Source: Acidiflorens sp963847715 | GTDB taxonomy: Bacteria; Acidobacteriota; Terriglobia; Terriglobales; Acidobacteriaceae | Length of the DNA: 64,000 bases | Assembly: GCA_963847715.1 (NCBI GenBank) | Contig: CAWKAZ010000001.1 | Span: 1 to 64,000 of the forward strand | Direction of reading: 5' to 3' | In this document: positions 51,439-61,010 of the stretch, piece by piece | How the letters are laid out: the number at the start of each line of letters is the position of its first letter | Position numbering within the stretch: the first letter of the stretch is position 1 | Program-made: the position numbers and the translations under genes | The notes under the pieces: model-generated | Database searches by the model: none | What the model saw: only the letters and a program-made list of their open reading frames with translations | Told to the model about the DNA's origin: nothing

Positions 51439-52592
51439 CACAGCACCGCCGTTTCATGAATCGTCCGCCCCTCGGCAAAGCGAGCAAAATTCAATAACGA
51501 CGCGTCGATCAAGTTCGTCTCCCCAGTCAGAATCAGATCGCTCACAATTTTCCCGGTGGCGGGCGAGTGCATCACGCCATGTCCGCTGAAACCGTTGGCG
51601 AAAAAGAAGCCGGGCACCTGGGGCGATTCGCCAAGTATCGGATGATGGTCCGGCGTCATTTCATACAAGCCTGCCCACGCGCGCTTGGGATTGACCGCAA
51701 CATTTTCGAAGACAGGTACGCGATCCGCGGCGCGGGTCAATATCTTCTCAATGAAGCTCGGCTCGAAATCGGTTTTGTAGCCGGGAGTTTCTTCCGGGTC
51801 GTTCCACGCCAGCAGGAAACCGCGGCTCTCCGGCCGAAAGTGAAAACCATTTGACATGTCGATGATCATCGGTGCTGTGTGCGGAAACTGGTCAAACGGC
51901 TCCGTCGGCACCAACATGCGTCGCAAGGGCTCGACAGGAAGATCGATGCCCACCATCTTCGCAACCGGAGCCGCCCACGCCCCAGCGCAGTTGACGATCG
52001 TGCGCGTCGAGACCTTGTCGCGTGTAGTAGCAATCTCGAATCCGCCGTTTTGCACGGCAATTCCAGTTACCTTTGAATTCTTCCAGAGCATTGCGCCGTG
52101 GTCGTTGGCCCAGGTCATGAAACCAACCATGACGCTGTAAGGATCGACGAAACCATCGGTGGAGCAGAAACTTCCGCCAACGATGTCATCGCCGCGCAGC
52201 AACGGAAACATGTTCCGTATCTCGTCGCCGCTCACCAACCGGACGTTTTTCAATCCCATGGCAACCTGCTTTTCGTAGTTCGCCCGCAGGTAGGCCATGT
52301 GCTTTTCGTTGGTGGCGCAAAAAAGATATCCCTGCGGACGGTAATCACAGGGATAGCCGAGTCGTTCTTCGAACGATGCATAAAAGGGGATCGAGTAGAG
52401 TGACATCTGAATGTTGACGGGCGTAGAAAACTGCGCGCGCACACCGCCCATGCTCTTACCGGTCGACCCCTTGCCCTGTGATGTCTCGCGCTCAAGCACG
52501 AGCACGCTCTTACACCCCGCCGCGACCAGGTGATAGGCAATGCTGGAGCCGACTATCCCCCCGCCAATCAGGACAACGTCCGCGGTATGCAT
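51438..52592 (-). CDS. FAD-dependent oxidoreductase (DAO family, sarcosine-oxidase-beta-like)
   Basis: A 384-residue flavoprotein with VVLIGGGIVGSSIAYHL and LVLERE at the N-terminus and GLYEMTPDHHPILGESP and GFSGHGVMHSPATG at the C-terminus, the signature of sarcosine/dimethylglycine/proline-type DAO oxidases. The frame is open further upstream, but the ATG at 52592 fits the Rossmann start and lies six bases past the upstream stop. With the second flavin oxidase and the aldehyde dehydrogenase it forms a catabolic group, probably for amines or imino acids (inferred). Confidence 0.85.
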   Translation of the reverse strand: MHTADVVLIGGGIVGSSIAYHLVAAGCKSVLVLERETSQGKGSTGKSMGGVRAQFSTPVNIQMSLYSIPFYASFEERLGYPCDYRPQGYLFCATNEKHMAYLRANYEKQVAMGLKNVRLVSGDEIRNMFPLLRGDDIVGGSFCSTDGFVDPYSVMVGFMTWANDHGAMLWKNSKVTGIAVQNGGFEIATTRDKVSTRTIVNCAGAWAAPVAKMVGIDLPVEPLRRMLVPTEPFDQFPHTAPMIIDMSNGFHFRPESRGFLLAWNDPEETPGYKTDFEPSFIEKILTRAADRVPVFENVAVNPKRAWAGLYEMTPDHHPILGESPQVPGFFFANGFSGHGVMHSPATGKIVSDLILTGETNLIDASLLNFARFAEGRTIHETAVL

Positions 52593-52597
52593 GCACT

Positions 52598-53350
52598 TCA
52601 GGAAAATACCGCTGCAACACCTGTACCGACCAGCACGATAAAGGCGAACCATCCAAAGACGACGGCGAACGCAGCCCCGCCTTTGACTTTGCTGATGCAA
52701 GTAATGCCGATAGCGGCGAGTGCCAGAGTCCAAAAAGTGAAGATGTCGAACGACGTCAGAAAGCTGGCAAGGGCGGGATGATCGGCCCGATCGATGAAAT
52801 ATCCGGGATTCGTCGCAACTGGATTCTGAAACGTAAACCCGTCGCTACTCACTCCAGCCAGCAACGACAGGATCGCCAGCAGGGACTTCACGAGTCCCAC
52901 CAACCCGGAATACATGACGAGCGCAAAAACGGTTTTGAACTTCACCTCAGCGCTCAATCCGAATTTGAGCGTTGCCAGCAAAACGGCGGCGACGAGAGCA
53001 TACCAAAGCAGAATGAACAGGAAAAAGCAGTAAGAGAAGATCTTTGTAGCCTTGACCTGGGTCTGCATCGCTTTTTCGCGCTGATCGGCCGGCATTCGCT
53101 CAAAGCGATCGGCCTGCTTGGGTTGCGACTGGATCTGATTCTCTGCAACTTTGCGAAAACCCACTTTCTGATCGACCGTGTAGACAAACAGCAGCGAAAC
53201 GATCGCCGTGATCAGAAATGGCGCCCACCAACTGGCGTTTCGTCGGAGGTCAGTGAAAGTCTTGCTGGGCGCGATGAAAACGTCGACCAGCCTTTGCGGT
53301 TCAGACAGCGGCGCTGGTTCCTGCGGAGGCACAACTGCAGCTGCGGCCAT
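52598..53350 (-). CDS. Yip1-family membrane protein
   Basis: A 250-residue protein with a Pro-rich N-terminus, the phrase PQRLVDVFIAPSKTFTDLRRNASWWAPFLI and five hydrophobic helices, as in bacterial YIP1-domain proteins. The function is unknown. AAGGAG precedes the ATG. It starts the run of minus-strand genes 53350-47562 with short gaps, so it may be co-transcribed with the flavin oxidases. Confidence 0.75.
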   Translation of the reverse strand: MAAAAVVPPQEPAPLSEPQRLVDVFIAPSKTFTDLRRNASWWAPFLITAIVSLLFVYTVDQKVGFRKVAENQIQSQPKQADRFERMPADQREKAMQTQVKATKIFSYCFFLFILLWYALVAAVLLATLKFGLSAEVKFKTVFALVMYSGLVGLVKSLLAILSLLAGVSSDGFTFQNPVATNPGYFIDRADHPALASFLTSFDIFTFWTLALAAIGITCISKVKGGAAFAVVFGWFAFIVLVGTGVAAVFS

Positions 53351-53419
53351 GTTCGCTCCTTGAACACGCGAATTGTAGTCGGCTCAGCGCCATCAGGACA
53401 ACCGTTGCCGTCGCCGGAA

Positions 53420-54229
53420 TCAGGGCGTCGCCATCTCCGGCGTAGCGGCCAGCAGTTTGCGTGTGTAATCGTGCTGCGGCCGGGCCGTAATCCGCTCGGT
53501 GGTTCCAATCTCGACGATCTTTCCTCGATACATCACCGCGATGCGCGTTGAGAGATAGCGCACCACCGGCATGGAGTGCGAGATAAACAAATAGGTGAGC
53601 CTTAAATCGCGTTGCAATTGCTGCAGCAGGTTCACGATCTGCGCGCCAACGCTGACGTCGAGCGCGGAGACGGGCTCATCCGCCACGATGAATTTCGGGC
53701 GCAATGCCAGGGCGCGAGCGATGCCGATGCGTTGCCGTTGCCCCCCGGAAAATTCGTGAGGGTAACGCGGCATGGCAGATTCGTCCATTCCGACAGCGCG
53801 CAACAGTTCGCCTACCCGCTGGCGGCGTCCCACTCGGTCTAATTGTTCACCGACAATTTCCTGATGAAGAATGAGCGGCTCCGCGATGACATCTTCCACC
53901 CGATACCGCGGATCGAGCGAGCCAAAGGGATCCTGAAAGATGATCTGCATATCGCGCCGAAGACGGCGCAGTGGTGCGCCTTTCGCCTGCAGCAGATCGA
54001 CGCCCTCGAACTGAATGGTGCCCGAAGTGGGCTCGATGAGTCGAAGAATCAGCCGACCCAGTGTGCTCTTGCCGGAACCCGACTCACCGACCAAGCCCAG
54101 CGTCTCGCCAGCCTGAATATCGAGCGAGACGTCATCCACCGCGCGGACCTCGCCCAACCTCCGGCTGCCAAAAGCAGACTCGGCAAGATCGAAAACCTTC
54201 GTGAGGTTGTGTACTTCCAGCAGAGCCAC
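53420..54229 (-). CDS. oligopeptide-type ABC transporter ATP-binding protein (OppF/DppF-like)
   Basis: A 269-residue ABC ATPase. Walker A GESGSGKST is at 48-56, the Q-loop in IIFQDPFGSLDPR, the signature is SGGQRQRIG, and Walker B is VADEPVSALD. The H-loop reads FISHSM, with His kept but Ser where Asp is usual. The C-terminal Opp/Dpp-type extension is short (RPQHDYTRKLLAATP). It starts at a GTG with AAGG upstream. The permeases, binding protein and OppD partner are not in the window, so it is an orphan subunit. Confidence 0.88.
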   Translation of the reverse strand: MALLEVHNLTKVFDLAESAFGSRRLGEVRAVDDVSLDIQAGETLGLVGESGSGKSTLGRLILRLIEPTSGTIQFEGVDLLQAKGAPLRRLRRDMQIIFQDPFGSLDPRYRVEDVIAEPLILHQEIVGEQLDRVGRRQRVGELLRAVGMDESAMPRYPHEFSGGQRQRIGIARALALRPKFIVADEPVSALDVSVGAQIVNLLQQLQRDLRLTYLFISHSMPVVRYLSTRIAVMYRGKIVEIGTTERITARPQHDYTRKLLAATPEMATP

Positions 54230-54272
54230 AAATTACCTTTTCGATGCGATCAGGAATACCACACTTTGATCT

Positions 54273-55118
54273 TTATCCCGCAATCATTGGCACGGCCGCC
54301 AATGCGGCCAACATTCCAACCGTCCGTCCACGGCTGAAATGCTCGTGCAGGAAGATCCGAGCGAGCACAACCGTCACTGCCGGGTACAACGAACTCAAGA
54401 CAACCGCCGCGTCCAGGCGCCCGATTTGCGAAGCGCGCACAAAGACGACGCTGCCCGCGATATCGAGAATCCCGGCAACCACAGCAATGGCTATCGCCGG
54501 TGCCGGAACTCGACTCAGATGTCGTCCGAAGACAACGATCGTTCCGGTCACCAGGAATGAAGCTATTCGTGAAACGGTTGCGACCCAGAGCGCAGAGGCG
54601 TTGCCCGCCTGGTGAGTGCACAAGTAGAAACCCGCGAACCCAATGCCCGCAAGCACCGCCACTCCCAGACCTTCGGGACGCCCTGCATCGCTCTCGGTTC
54701 GCGAAATCAGCCAGACGCCAATTCCCGCGAGGATAAAACCCAGCAACTGTCGGTTCCCAGGGAACCCCTCCGCAAAGGCGGTGATGATTGTAGGAATCGC
54801 AGCACTCAGTACCGCTGCAACGGGCGCGATGAGCCCCATGTTTCCCCGAGATAATGCGCGATAAAAAAATACTAGAGCCAACCCGCCCATCGCGCCCGCC
54901 ATAAGGGACCAAACCACACTGCTCATCCCGGGAAATGGCGAGTGCATGAAAACTGCCAGCGCTCCCGTAACAATGAGCCCGCTGATGTGCACGATGGCCG
55001 TGAACAGAAAAGCATTCACGCGCCGCGCTCCCACACCGCCGAGAAAATCGCTCGTCCCCCAGACGCTGACTGCGGTCAGACTGAGAGCGGCGGGAATATA
55101 TTGTGCGGCAATCGACAT
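54273..55118 (-). CDS. EamA/DMT-family membrane transporter
   Basis: A 281-residue protein with ten predicted transmembrane helices in two EamA halves (first half begins SVWGTSDFLGGVGARRVNAF; second half GVAVLAGIGFAGFYLCTHQAG). DMT transporters export small metabolites or amino acids; the substrate cannot be read. A second frame (54250-55137) covers the same DNA and is a shadow. It is probably monocistronic, with a short gap to the ABC ATPase. Confidence 0.85.
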   Translation of the reverse strand: MSIAAQYIPAALSLTAVSVWGTSDFLGGVGARRVNAFLFTAIVHISGLIVTGALAVFMHSPFPGMSSVVWSLMAGAMGGLALVFFYRALSRGNMGLIAPVAAVLSAAIPTIITAFAEGFPGNRQLLGFILAGIGVWLISRTESDAGRPEGLGVAVLAGIGFAGFYLCTHQAGNASALWVATVSRIASFLVTGTIVVFGRHLSRVPAPAIAIAVVAGILDIAGSVVFVRASQIGRLDAAVVLSSLYPAVTVVLARIFLHEHFSRGRTVGMLAALAAVPMIAG

Positions 55119-55174
55119 GGAATTGTGAGATTAGCACGCCCGGTGCGAACGCCCCCGGGACGCACGAAAAGCCC

Positions 55175-55219
55175 GGCGCGAAGGCCGAGTTCCCGCTAAA
55201 GTCTAGCGGCCTTCGTGCC
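55175..55219 (+). promoter_or_regulatory. strong hairpin in the leader of the 55246 gene
   Basis: GGCGCGAAGGCCG and CGGCCTTCGTGCC pair over thirteen positions with one mismatch. CGCTA/TAGCG can form an alternative inner stem. It lies 11 bases before the GAGGGGG ribosome binding site of the next gene, so it could be a leader structure, a terminator of upstream reading, or a small RNA. Confidence 0.5.
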
Positions 55220-55245
55220 GAAGATTAGTAGAGGGGGTACTACAG

Positions 55246-55506
55246 ATGGCTATCCCAGTCGCAAGTGCAACCCATGTCCAAACCCAAGCACCAGTAAAAG
55301 AGACTGTCAGGCGCCAGCCAGTACCAAAAGCGCAACCGCAGCAGCAGCCACCCGTCAGTGATACTGTCCAGATCAGTGCGGCCGCGAAGGCTTTACAAGA
55401 GACGATTGAAACACCCGCTCAGACGGCCCGAGAAGCCTCGTCCGGCGACGTGCAGGCACAAAGGCTGCTGGCGAGGCAGGCAGCGGCTCGTGCCACTGAG
55501 AAGTAG
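55246..55506 (+). CDS. hypothetical small protein, Gln/Pro-rich
   Basis: An 86-residue protein with a Gln/Pro-rich middle (KAQPQQQPPVSDTVQISAAAKAL) and an alanine-rich helical end. The phrase DTVQISAAAKAL recalls a motif seen in small flagellar-associated and acidobacterial proteins, but no function can be given. GAGGGGG precedes the ATG and a hairpin lies just upstream. Confidence 0.6.
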   Translation: MAIPVASATHVQTQAPVKETVRRQPVPKAQPQQQPPVSDTVQISAAAKALQETIETPAQTAREASSGDVQAQRLLARQAAARATEK

Positions 55507-55589
55507 TCACTGGGGCGTGCGGTGCCAGCGGCTAAGTGTTGGCGCGATGGCCGTTTGTTCGCCGAACGGAAAGACCGAGCGCAGGCTTG

Positions 55590-58385
55590 CTAGACAGTAA
55601 CTGCTTCCGGCTGCGCTTTCCCAGCCAGCAGTTGCCGCAGCACGTACTGTAGAATGCCGCCGTTCGCGTAATACAGCGCCTCTTGCGGAGTGTCGATGCG
55701 CACGACTGCCTGAAATTCGGCCGTTTTTCCACCTTTTACGCGAACCGTGATCTTGCGACCGGAAGAAAATTTCTCGACCACTTCGCGAATACCCGCGATT
55801 TCGAAAATTGCTTCGCCTGTCAGCTTGAGCGATTCCGCGTTTTCCCCAGGTAAGAACTGCAGGGGAAGAATTCCCATGCCCACCAGATTCGAACGGTGGA
55901 TGCGCTCATAGCTCTCTGCGACTACGGCGCGAACGCCCAGCAAACGTGGACCTTTCGCTGCCCAGTCGCGCGAAGATCCCGAGCCGTATTCTTTGCCCGC
56001 AAGAATCACCAGGGGCACTTTTTCAGAGTGATACTTTTCGGAAGCGTCGAAGATTGACATCTCCGTGCCATCCGGCAGATGCCGGGTGAATCCACCCTCG
56101 GTGTTCACCATTTTGTTGCGCAAGCGGACATTGGCAAACGTGCCCCGCACCATGACTTCGTGATTGCCGCGACGCGACCCGTAAGAATTGAAATCAGCGG
56201 GCTGCACTCTGTGAGCCATCAGGTATTTGCCGGCCGGACTATCTTTCTTGATCGAGCCCGCGGGCGAGATGTGATCGGTCGTAACGCTGTCGCCGAGCAC
56301 AGCTAGAACACGCGCGCCGTTGATGTCTTCCACTGCGGACGGCTTGAGCGTCATGTCATCGAAATACGGCGCCTGGCGAATGTAGGTGGAATCCTTCTCC
56401 CACGCGTATGTCTCACCCTTCGGCACTGGCAGGCCGCGCCAACGCTCATCTCCCGCATACACTTCGCCATAGCTCTTGCGGAACATTTCCGATGTAATCG
56501 CGCTCGACATCGCTTTTTCTACTTCTTCTTGTGAGGGCCAGATGTCTGCGAGGTGAACGGGTTTCCCATCTTTTCCCATTCCTAGCGAATCCTTGCGAAG
56601 ATCTATATCGATACGGCCCGCAAGGGCAAACGCCACCACCAGCGGCGGCGACATCAGATAGTTAGCGCGAACTTCAGAATTGATACGCCCTTCAAAGTTG
56701 CGGTTACCCGACAGCACCGATGCAACGACCAGGTTCTTCTCGTCGATTTCCTTTGAAACCTCCACCGGCAGCGGACCGGAATTGCCAATGCAGGTCGTGC
56801 ATCCGTAGCCCACGATGTGGAACTTGAGCTTCTCGAGATACGGCATGAGGGCAGCTTTTTGCAGGTAGTCGAGAACAACCTTCGATCCCGGAGCGAGCGA
56901 AGTCTTGACGGTCGCTGGAACTACCAAGCCGCGCTCCACGGCCTTCTTAGCCAGCAATCCCGCGGCGATCAGCAGGGCCGGGTTCGACGTATTCGTACAA
57001 CTGGTGATCGCAGCGATTACGACGCTTCCGTGTTGCAGCGACCTTCCGTTTCCTGAAATATGTTCGTGGATGTTCGGATCTTCGACCCCAACGGCCGTAG
57101 GATTTCCACCCTCCTGCTCCCAGCGACCGACCTGCTTGAGTCCGGAGTCTACGGCGGCAACCGCGGCTTTTGACTTCGGCTTGATCAGCGAGGGCAGCGC
57201 CTGCGCAAACGATTCGCCCGCTTTCGACAGCACGACGCGATCCTGGGGCCGCTTCGGGCCTGCGAGACTCGACTCAACCGTGGCCAGATCGAGGCTCAGC
57301 AGTTCGGAGTATTCAGCTTCCGGCGTCTTGGCGTCGTGAAAAAGTTCCTGCTCGCGCGCATAGGCTTCGACCAGCGCAATCTGCTCGTCGCTGCGGCCCG
57401 TCAGCTTCATGTAGCGCAAGCTCTCTTTATCTATTGGGAAAATTCCGCACGTCGCCCCATACTCGGGAGCCATATTGGCGATAGTGGCTCGGTCGGCCAG
57501 AGGAAGATCCTGCAAACCAGGCCCGAAGTACTCGACAAACTTGCCGACCACTCCGTGTTTGCGCAACATCTCGGTGATCGTAAGAACCAGATCGGTCGCG
57601 GTAGCGCCTTCGCGCAAGCGTCCCGTAAGCTTTACGCCAACCACGAGCGGAATGAGCATCGACACTGGCTGCCCGAGCATCGCGGCTTCCGCTTCGATGC
57701 CTCCAACGCCCCAGCCCAGCACACCGAGTCCATTGATCATAGTCGTGTGTGAGTCGGTACCGACCAGCGTGTCCGGATATGCCGTACGCTTCCCGCCTTC
57801 TTCATGTACAAAGACCACACGCGCCAGATATTCGAGGTTCACCTGGTGCACGATGCCAGTATCCGGCGGCACAATCGCGAGATTGCGGAATCCGGTCTGT
57901 CCCCAGCGCAGAAATGCGTAGCGTTCTTTGTTCCTCTGAAATTCCAGCAGAGCATTCACATCGAAGGCGTTGGCCGAACCGAATTCATCGACCTGAACCG
58001 AGTGATCGATTACCAGTTCGGCGGGTTGCAACGGATTGATGAGTTTTGCGTCGCCGCCCAGGCGCTTCATCGCGTCACGCATGGCTGCGAGGTCAACGAC
58101 CGCCGGAACGCCTGTAAAATCCTGCAGAAGCACACGGCTAGGAGTAAAGGCTATTTCCTTCTCGGGTTTCGAATTCTTGTTCCATGCCGCGAGCGCGCGA
58201 ATTTCGTCCTTTGTCACGTTGCGCCCGTCTTCTGTGCGCAATAGGTTCTCGAGTAGAATGCGGAGCGAGAAAGGTAAGTGCCGGGTGGAGATTCCCTGTT
58301 TGTCGAGAGCATCAATCCGGTAAAGTTCGTATTCCTTGCTGCCGACTTTGAAGGTAGCGCGGGCGCCAAAACTATTCGATGACAT
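55590..58385 (-). CDS. acnA: aconitate hydratase (AcnA type)
   Basis: A 931-residue aconitase of the AcnA/IRP1 type, converting citrate to isocitrate in the TCA cycle. The [4Fe-4S] cluster cysteines are visible in AAITSCTNTSNP and GYGCTTCIGNSGP. Other family motifs are GTDSHTTMINGLGVLGWGVGGIEAEAAMLGQP, TTDHISPAGSI and GSSRDWAAKGP. It is of full length without gaps and monocistronic; the start is the ATG at 58385. In several bacteria AcnA apo-protein binds mRNA; nothing here shows whether that applies. Confidence 0.95.
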   Translation of the reverse strand: MSSNSFGARATFKVGSKEYELYRIDALDKQGISTRHLPFSLRILLENLLRTEDGRNVTKDEIRALAAWNKNSKPEKEIAFTPSRVLLQDFTGVPAVVDLAAMRDAMKRLGGDAKLINPLQPAELVIDHSVQVDEFGSANAFDVNALLEFQRNKERYAFLRWGQTGFRNLAIVPPDTGIVHQVNLEYLARVVFVHEEGGKRTAYPDTLVGTDSHTTMINGLGVLGWGVGGIEAEAAMLGQPVSMLIPLVVGVKLTGRLREGATATDLVLTITEMLRKHGVVGKFVEYFGPGLQDLPLADRATIANMAPEYGATCGIFPIDKESLRYMKLTGRSDEQIALVEAYAREQELFHDAKTPEAEYSELLSLDLATVESSLAGPKRPQDRVVLSKAGESFAQALPSLIKPKSKAAVAAVDSGLKQVGRWEQEGGNPTAVGVEDPNIHEHISGNGRSLQHGSVVIAAITSCTNTSNPALLIAAGLLAKKAVERGLVVPATVKTSLAPGSKVVLDYLQKAALMPYLEKLKFHIVGYGCTTCIGNSGPLPVEVSKEIDEKNLVVASVLSGNRNFEGRINSEVRANYLMSPPLVVAFALAGRIDIDLRKDSLGMGKDGKPVHLADIWPSQEEVEKAMSSAITSEMFRKSYGEVYAGDERWRGLPVPKGETYAWEKDSTYIRQAPYFDDMTLKPSAVEDINGARVLAVLGDSVTTDHISPAGSIKKDSPAGKYLMAHRVQPADFNSYGSRRGNHEVMVRGTFANVRLRNKMVNTEGGFTRHLPDGTEMSIFDASEKYHSEKVPLVILAGKEYGSGSSRDWAAKGPRLLGVRAVVAESYERIHRSNLVGMGILPLQFLPGENAESLKLTGEAIFEIAGIREVVEKFSSGRKITVRVKGGKTAEFQAVVRIDTPQEALYYANGGILQYVLRQLLAGKAQPEAVTV

Positions 58386-58528
58386 GATGCCTTCCTCTTA
58401 ATAGCTCCGGCATTGCGCCGGAAATGCAATGGAGAATGGGTACTTAATAGTGTAATTGGTTTCGAACGACTCGTGTGGATTGGCGGCCGTAGTGAGCCAC
58501 AGCAATCGAGTTAGATTAAGAACGACCC

Positions 58529-58933
58529 ATGAAACAAACCTTAGGCCACGTAGCACTTCTCGTCCGGGACTACGATGAAGCGCTTGCGTTCTTCACCACA
58601 AAGCTCAACTTCACTGTGGTAGGGGACACGCGCCAAAGTGACGATAAACGCTGGGTATTAATCGCTCCACCTGGCTCATCCGGCACCAACCTTCTTCTCG
58701 CGCAAGCCGCAACGCCCGAGCAGGCCAGTCGCATCGGCAACCAGACCGGCGGCCGAGTATTTCTCTTCCTCCACACCGACGATTTCTGGCGCGATTACAA
58801 CGAAATGATCGCCCGCCACGTGAAGTTTGTACGGCCACCAAAAGAGGAATCCTACGGCACCGTGGCCGTATTCGAGGACCTTTACGGAAATCTGTGGGAC
58901 TTGTTGCAGCTGAAAGTCAGTAATCTCGCCTGA
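58529..58933 (+). CDS. VOC-superfamily (glyoxalase/dioxygenase fold) protein
   Basis: A 134-residue single-domain VOC protein: LGHVALLVRDYDEALAFFTTKLNFTVVGDTR and AVFEDLYGNLWDLLQL. His/Glu positions for one divalent metal can be assigned (His in GHVAL, Glu in FEDLYGN). The substrate is unknown. It is a single gene, convergent with the universal-stress gene. Confidence 0.85.
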   Translation: MKQTLGHVALLVRDYDEALAFFTTKLNFTVVGDTRQSDDKRWVLIAPPGSSGTNLLLAQAATPEQASRIGNQTGGRVFLFLHTDDFWRDYNEMIARHVKFVRPPKEESYGTVAVFEDLYGNLWDLLQLKVSNLA

Positions 58934-58951
58934 CGGAATACCTCAAATCTT

Positions 58952-59368
58952 TCACTTGGCACGTACCAGCAGTACCGGCGCACTGATCTTGTGCCGCACC
59001 CGAGTCGCAGTAGCGCCGAGAAATATATCCGCCAGAAAGCGGTGCCCGTGCGTGCTCATGGCAACAAGATCACATTTGTTCTTCTCAACCCACTGGATAA
59101 TTTGGTCCGCCGGTTCGCCGTACGCCAGTTCGGACTCTGCAGCGACGCCGGCCGATTCAAACTCGGCCCGGACCTTTTCGAGGTAGGCGGTGTCTTCCGT
59201 GATTTCTGGGCTGACCGCGTCCTGGCCATACGTCCGTGCGGCCCATCCGTCAGCCACATGCAGCAATACGACCCGGCTGTGCGCGAGTTTCGCGAGTTGC
59301 TTGACGTGCTCAATGATCGCGCGATCGCTTGGCGTGCCATCCAATGTCACCAGAATCGTCTCGTACAT
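58952..59368 (-). CDS. universal stress protein (UspA family)
   Basis: A 138-residue USP with the ATP-binding motif near the C-terminus (MSTHGHRFLADIFLGATATRVRHKISAPVLLVRAK, the G-2x-G-9x-G(S/T) type). The frame extends to 59419; the ATG at 59368 gives the conserved YETILVTLDGTP start. It lies 37 bases after the end of the Nramp gene on the same strand, so it is probably co-transcribed. Confidence 0.9.
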   Translation of the reverse strand: MYETILVTLDGTPSDRAIIEHVKQLAKLAHSRVVLLHVADGWAARTYGQDAVSPEITEDTAYLEKVRAEFESAGVAAESELAYGEPADQIIQWVEKNKCDLVAMSTHGHRFLADIFLGATATRVRHKISAPVLLVRAK

Positions 59369-59405
59369 GGTTATTCCATTTCTTCCGACGGCTGTCGTTC
59401 CGCCG

Positions 59406-60842
59406 CTACCCGCCGGCAATCACTTTCCACGCAGCTTTGAATGAATCCGGCAAACCGTAGATATCCATCAGCGTGATCAGAAGCGCGCTGCCCCAGCCAG
59501 TCACCAGCAGGAACCAGCCGTTCTTCCACATCCCCATTCGCCGACGCGAACTGGTGAAGTGCAGTAACGGAAACATGGCAAAAGGCAGCTGCAGAGCCAG
59601 CACCACCTGGCTCAGCGTCAAGAGATCGGTCACGCTACTGTCGCCTCGCAATCCAATCACAAAAATCGCCGGTAAGATGGCCAGGGTTCGCGTGATGAGC
59701 CGCCGCACCCACGGCATGATGCGCCAGTGCATGAAGCCTTCCATCACGACTTGTCCAGCCAGCGTTCCGGTAATGGTGCTGCTCTGGCCGCTCGCGAGCA
59801 ATGCCACCGCAAATATCGTGCTCGCCACAGCCGTTCCTAACAAGGGAGCCAGCGTCAGGTAAGCAATACGAATCCAGTCACTATCGGCGCTGAAAGTGAC
59901 TACGTGTCCACCCGACGTGGTAACGCTCTGCTTCCCGAAAAACACCGTCGCCGCCAGCACCAGAATCGCCGCGTTGACGAAGAAGGCAATGGTTAGCGCC
60001 ACGATCGAATCAATGGTGTTAAAGCGGATCGCGCTGCGAATGGAGGGCTCGTCTTTCTGAAGTTTGCGGCTCTGCACGAGCGCCGAATGGAGATACAAAT
60101 TGTGCGGCATCACGGTAGCGCCGATGATCCCGATCGCGAGATATAGGACGCCGTATTGACGAAAATGCGGCGAAATCAATGCTCTGCCCATTTCCGCGAA
60201 ACTGGGCTGCGTTTGCGGCAGAACGAAAAGTTCAATGAAGTAGCACACGCTGATAGTCGCGATCAGCAGCAATACCACGGCCTCGATGGTCCGCATGCCG
60301 AAGCGCTGTAAGGCGAGCAGCAGTAACACATCCACACCCGTGATGATGACTGCCCACAGCAAGGGAATGTGGAACAACAGGTTGAGAGCGACCGCACTCC
60401 CCAGCACCTCCGCTAAATCGCAGGCGCCAATTGCGATTTCGCTCATCACCCAGTTGGGCCACCGGGTCCACTCGGGATACCAGTCGCGGCAGCATTGGGC
60501 AAGATCTTTTCCGGTAACGACTCCGAGACGCGCCGAAATAACCTGCATGAAAATCGCCATCAGGCTGGCGAGTCCAACCACCGACAGGAGTCCGTATTTG
60601 AACTGCGCGCCGGCCTGCAAGTCCGTCCCCCAGTTGCCGGGGTCCATGTATCCAACGCTCACTAGAATCGCCGGGCCGACGAAAGCCCGCCACTGCTCCC
60701 AGAAGCCCGCCTCATGATGCGGCACCTCGATCGAACTGTGGACACCTTCCAGGGAGACGGTGCGCTGCCTCTGGGCCACGGTGGATGGCCCGCCGTCGCC
60801 GCCCAGATGTTTCGGGATCGCTGTTTCGTCTGCCTTTCTCAT
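59406..60842 (-). CDS. mntH: Nramp-family divalent metal transporter (MntH-like)
   Basis: A 478-residue membrane protein with eleven helices and an N-terminal extension of about 45 residues. Metal-binding motifs are DPGNWGTDLQAG in TM1 and VMPHNLYLHSALV in TM6. It is a proton-coupled importer of Mn(II) or Fe(II). No metalloregulatory box is recognised upstream. It is transcribed together with the USP gene, which suggests a stress or metal-starvation role (inferred). Confidence 0.92.
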   Translation of the reverse strand: MRKADETAIPKHLGGDGGPSTVAQRQRTVSLEGVHSSIEVPHHEAGFWEQWRAFVGPAILVSVGYMDPGNWGTDLQAGAQFKYGLLSVVGLASLMAIFMQVISARLGVVTGKDLAQCCRDWYPEWTRWPNWVMSEIAIGACDLAEVLGSAVALNLLFHIPLLWAVIITGVDVLLLLALQRFGMRTIEAVVLLLIATISVCYFIELFVLPQTQPSFAEMGRALISPHFRQYGVLYLAIGIIGATVMPHNLYLHSALVQSRKLQKDEPSIRSAIRFNTIDSIVALTIAFFVNAAILVLAATVFFGKQSVTTSGGHVVTFSADSDWIRIAYLTLAPLLGTAVASTIFAVALLASGQSSTITGTLAGQVVMEGFMHWRIMPWVRRLITRTLAILPAIFVIGLRGDSSVTDLLTLSQVVLALQLPFAMFPLLHFTSSRRRMGMWKNGWFLLVTGWGSALLITLMDIYGLPDSFKAAWKVIAGG

Positions 60843-61010
60843 TTTGTTATTTCTATTCCGCCAAAAAAATCAACAGCAAGTATACGTTCTGATGTTAGCG
60901 CCAAGGACGTGTGGCTTCATAGCGTGGAGGAGTTCTAGAAATCAGAGACTCTTCCGTTCTCTCGACGTTTGACATCGATGTCTCTCGCCCCTAACCTTGA
61001 ATGTTCCGCT

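Noticed and set aside
54250..55137. 295-residue frame overlapping the EamA transporter
   Set aside because: Its product is rich in Arg, Ser and Gly without membrane pattern; the frame at 54273-55118 has ten clear helices.
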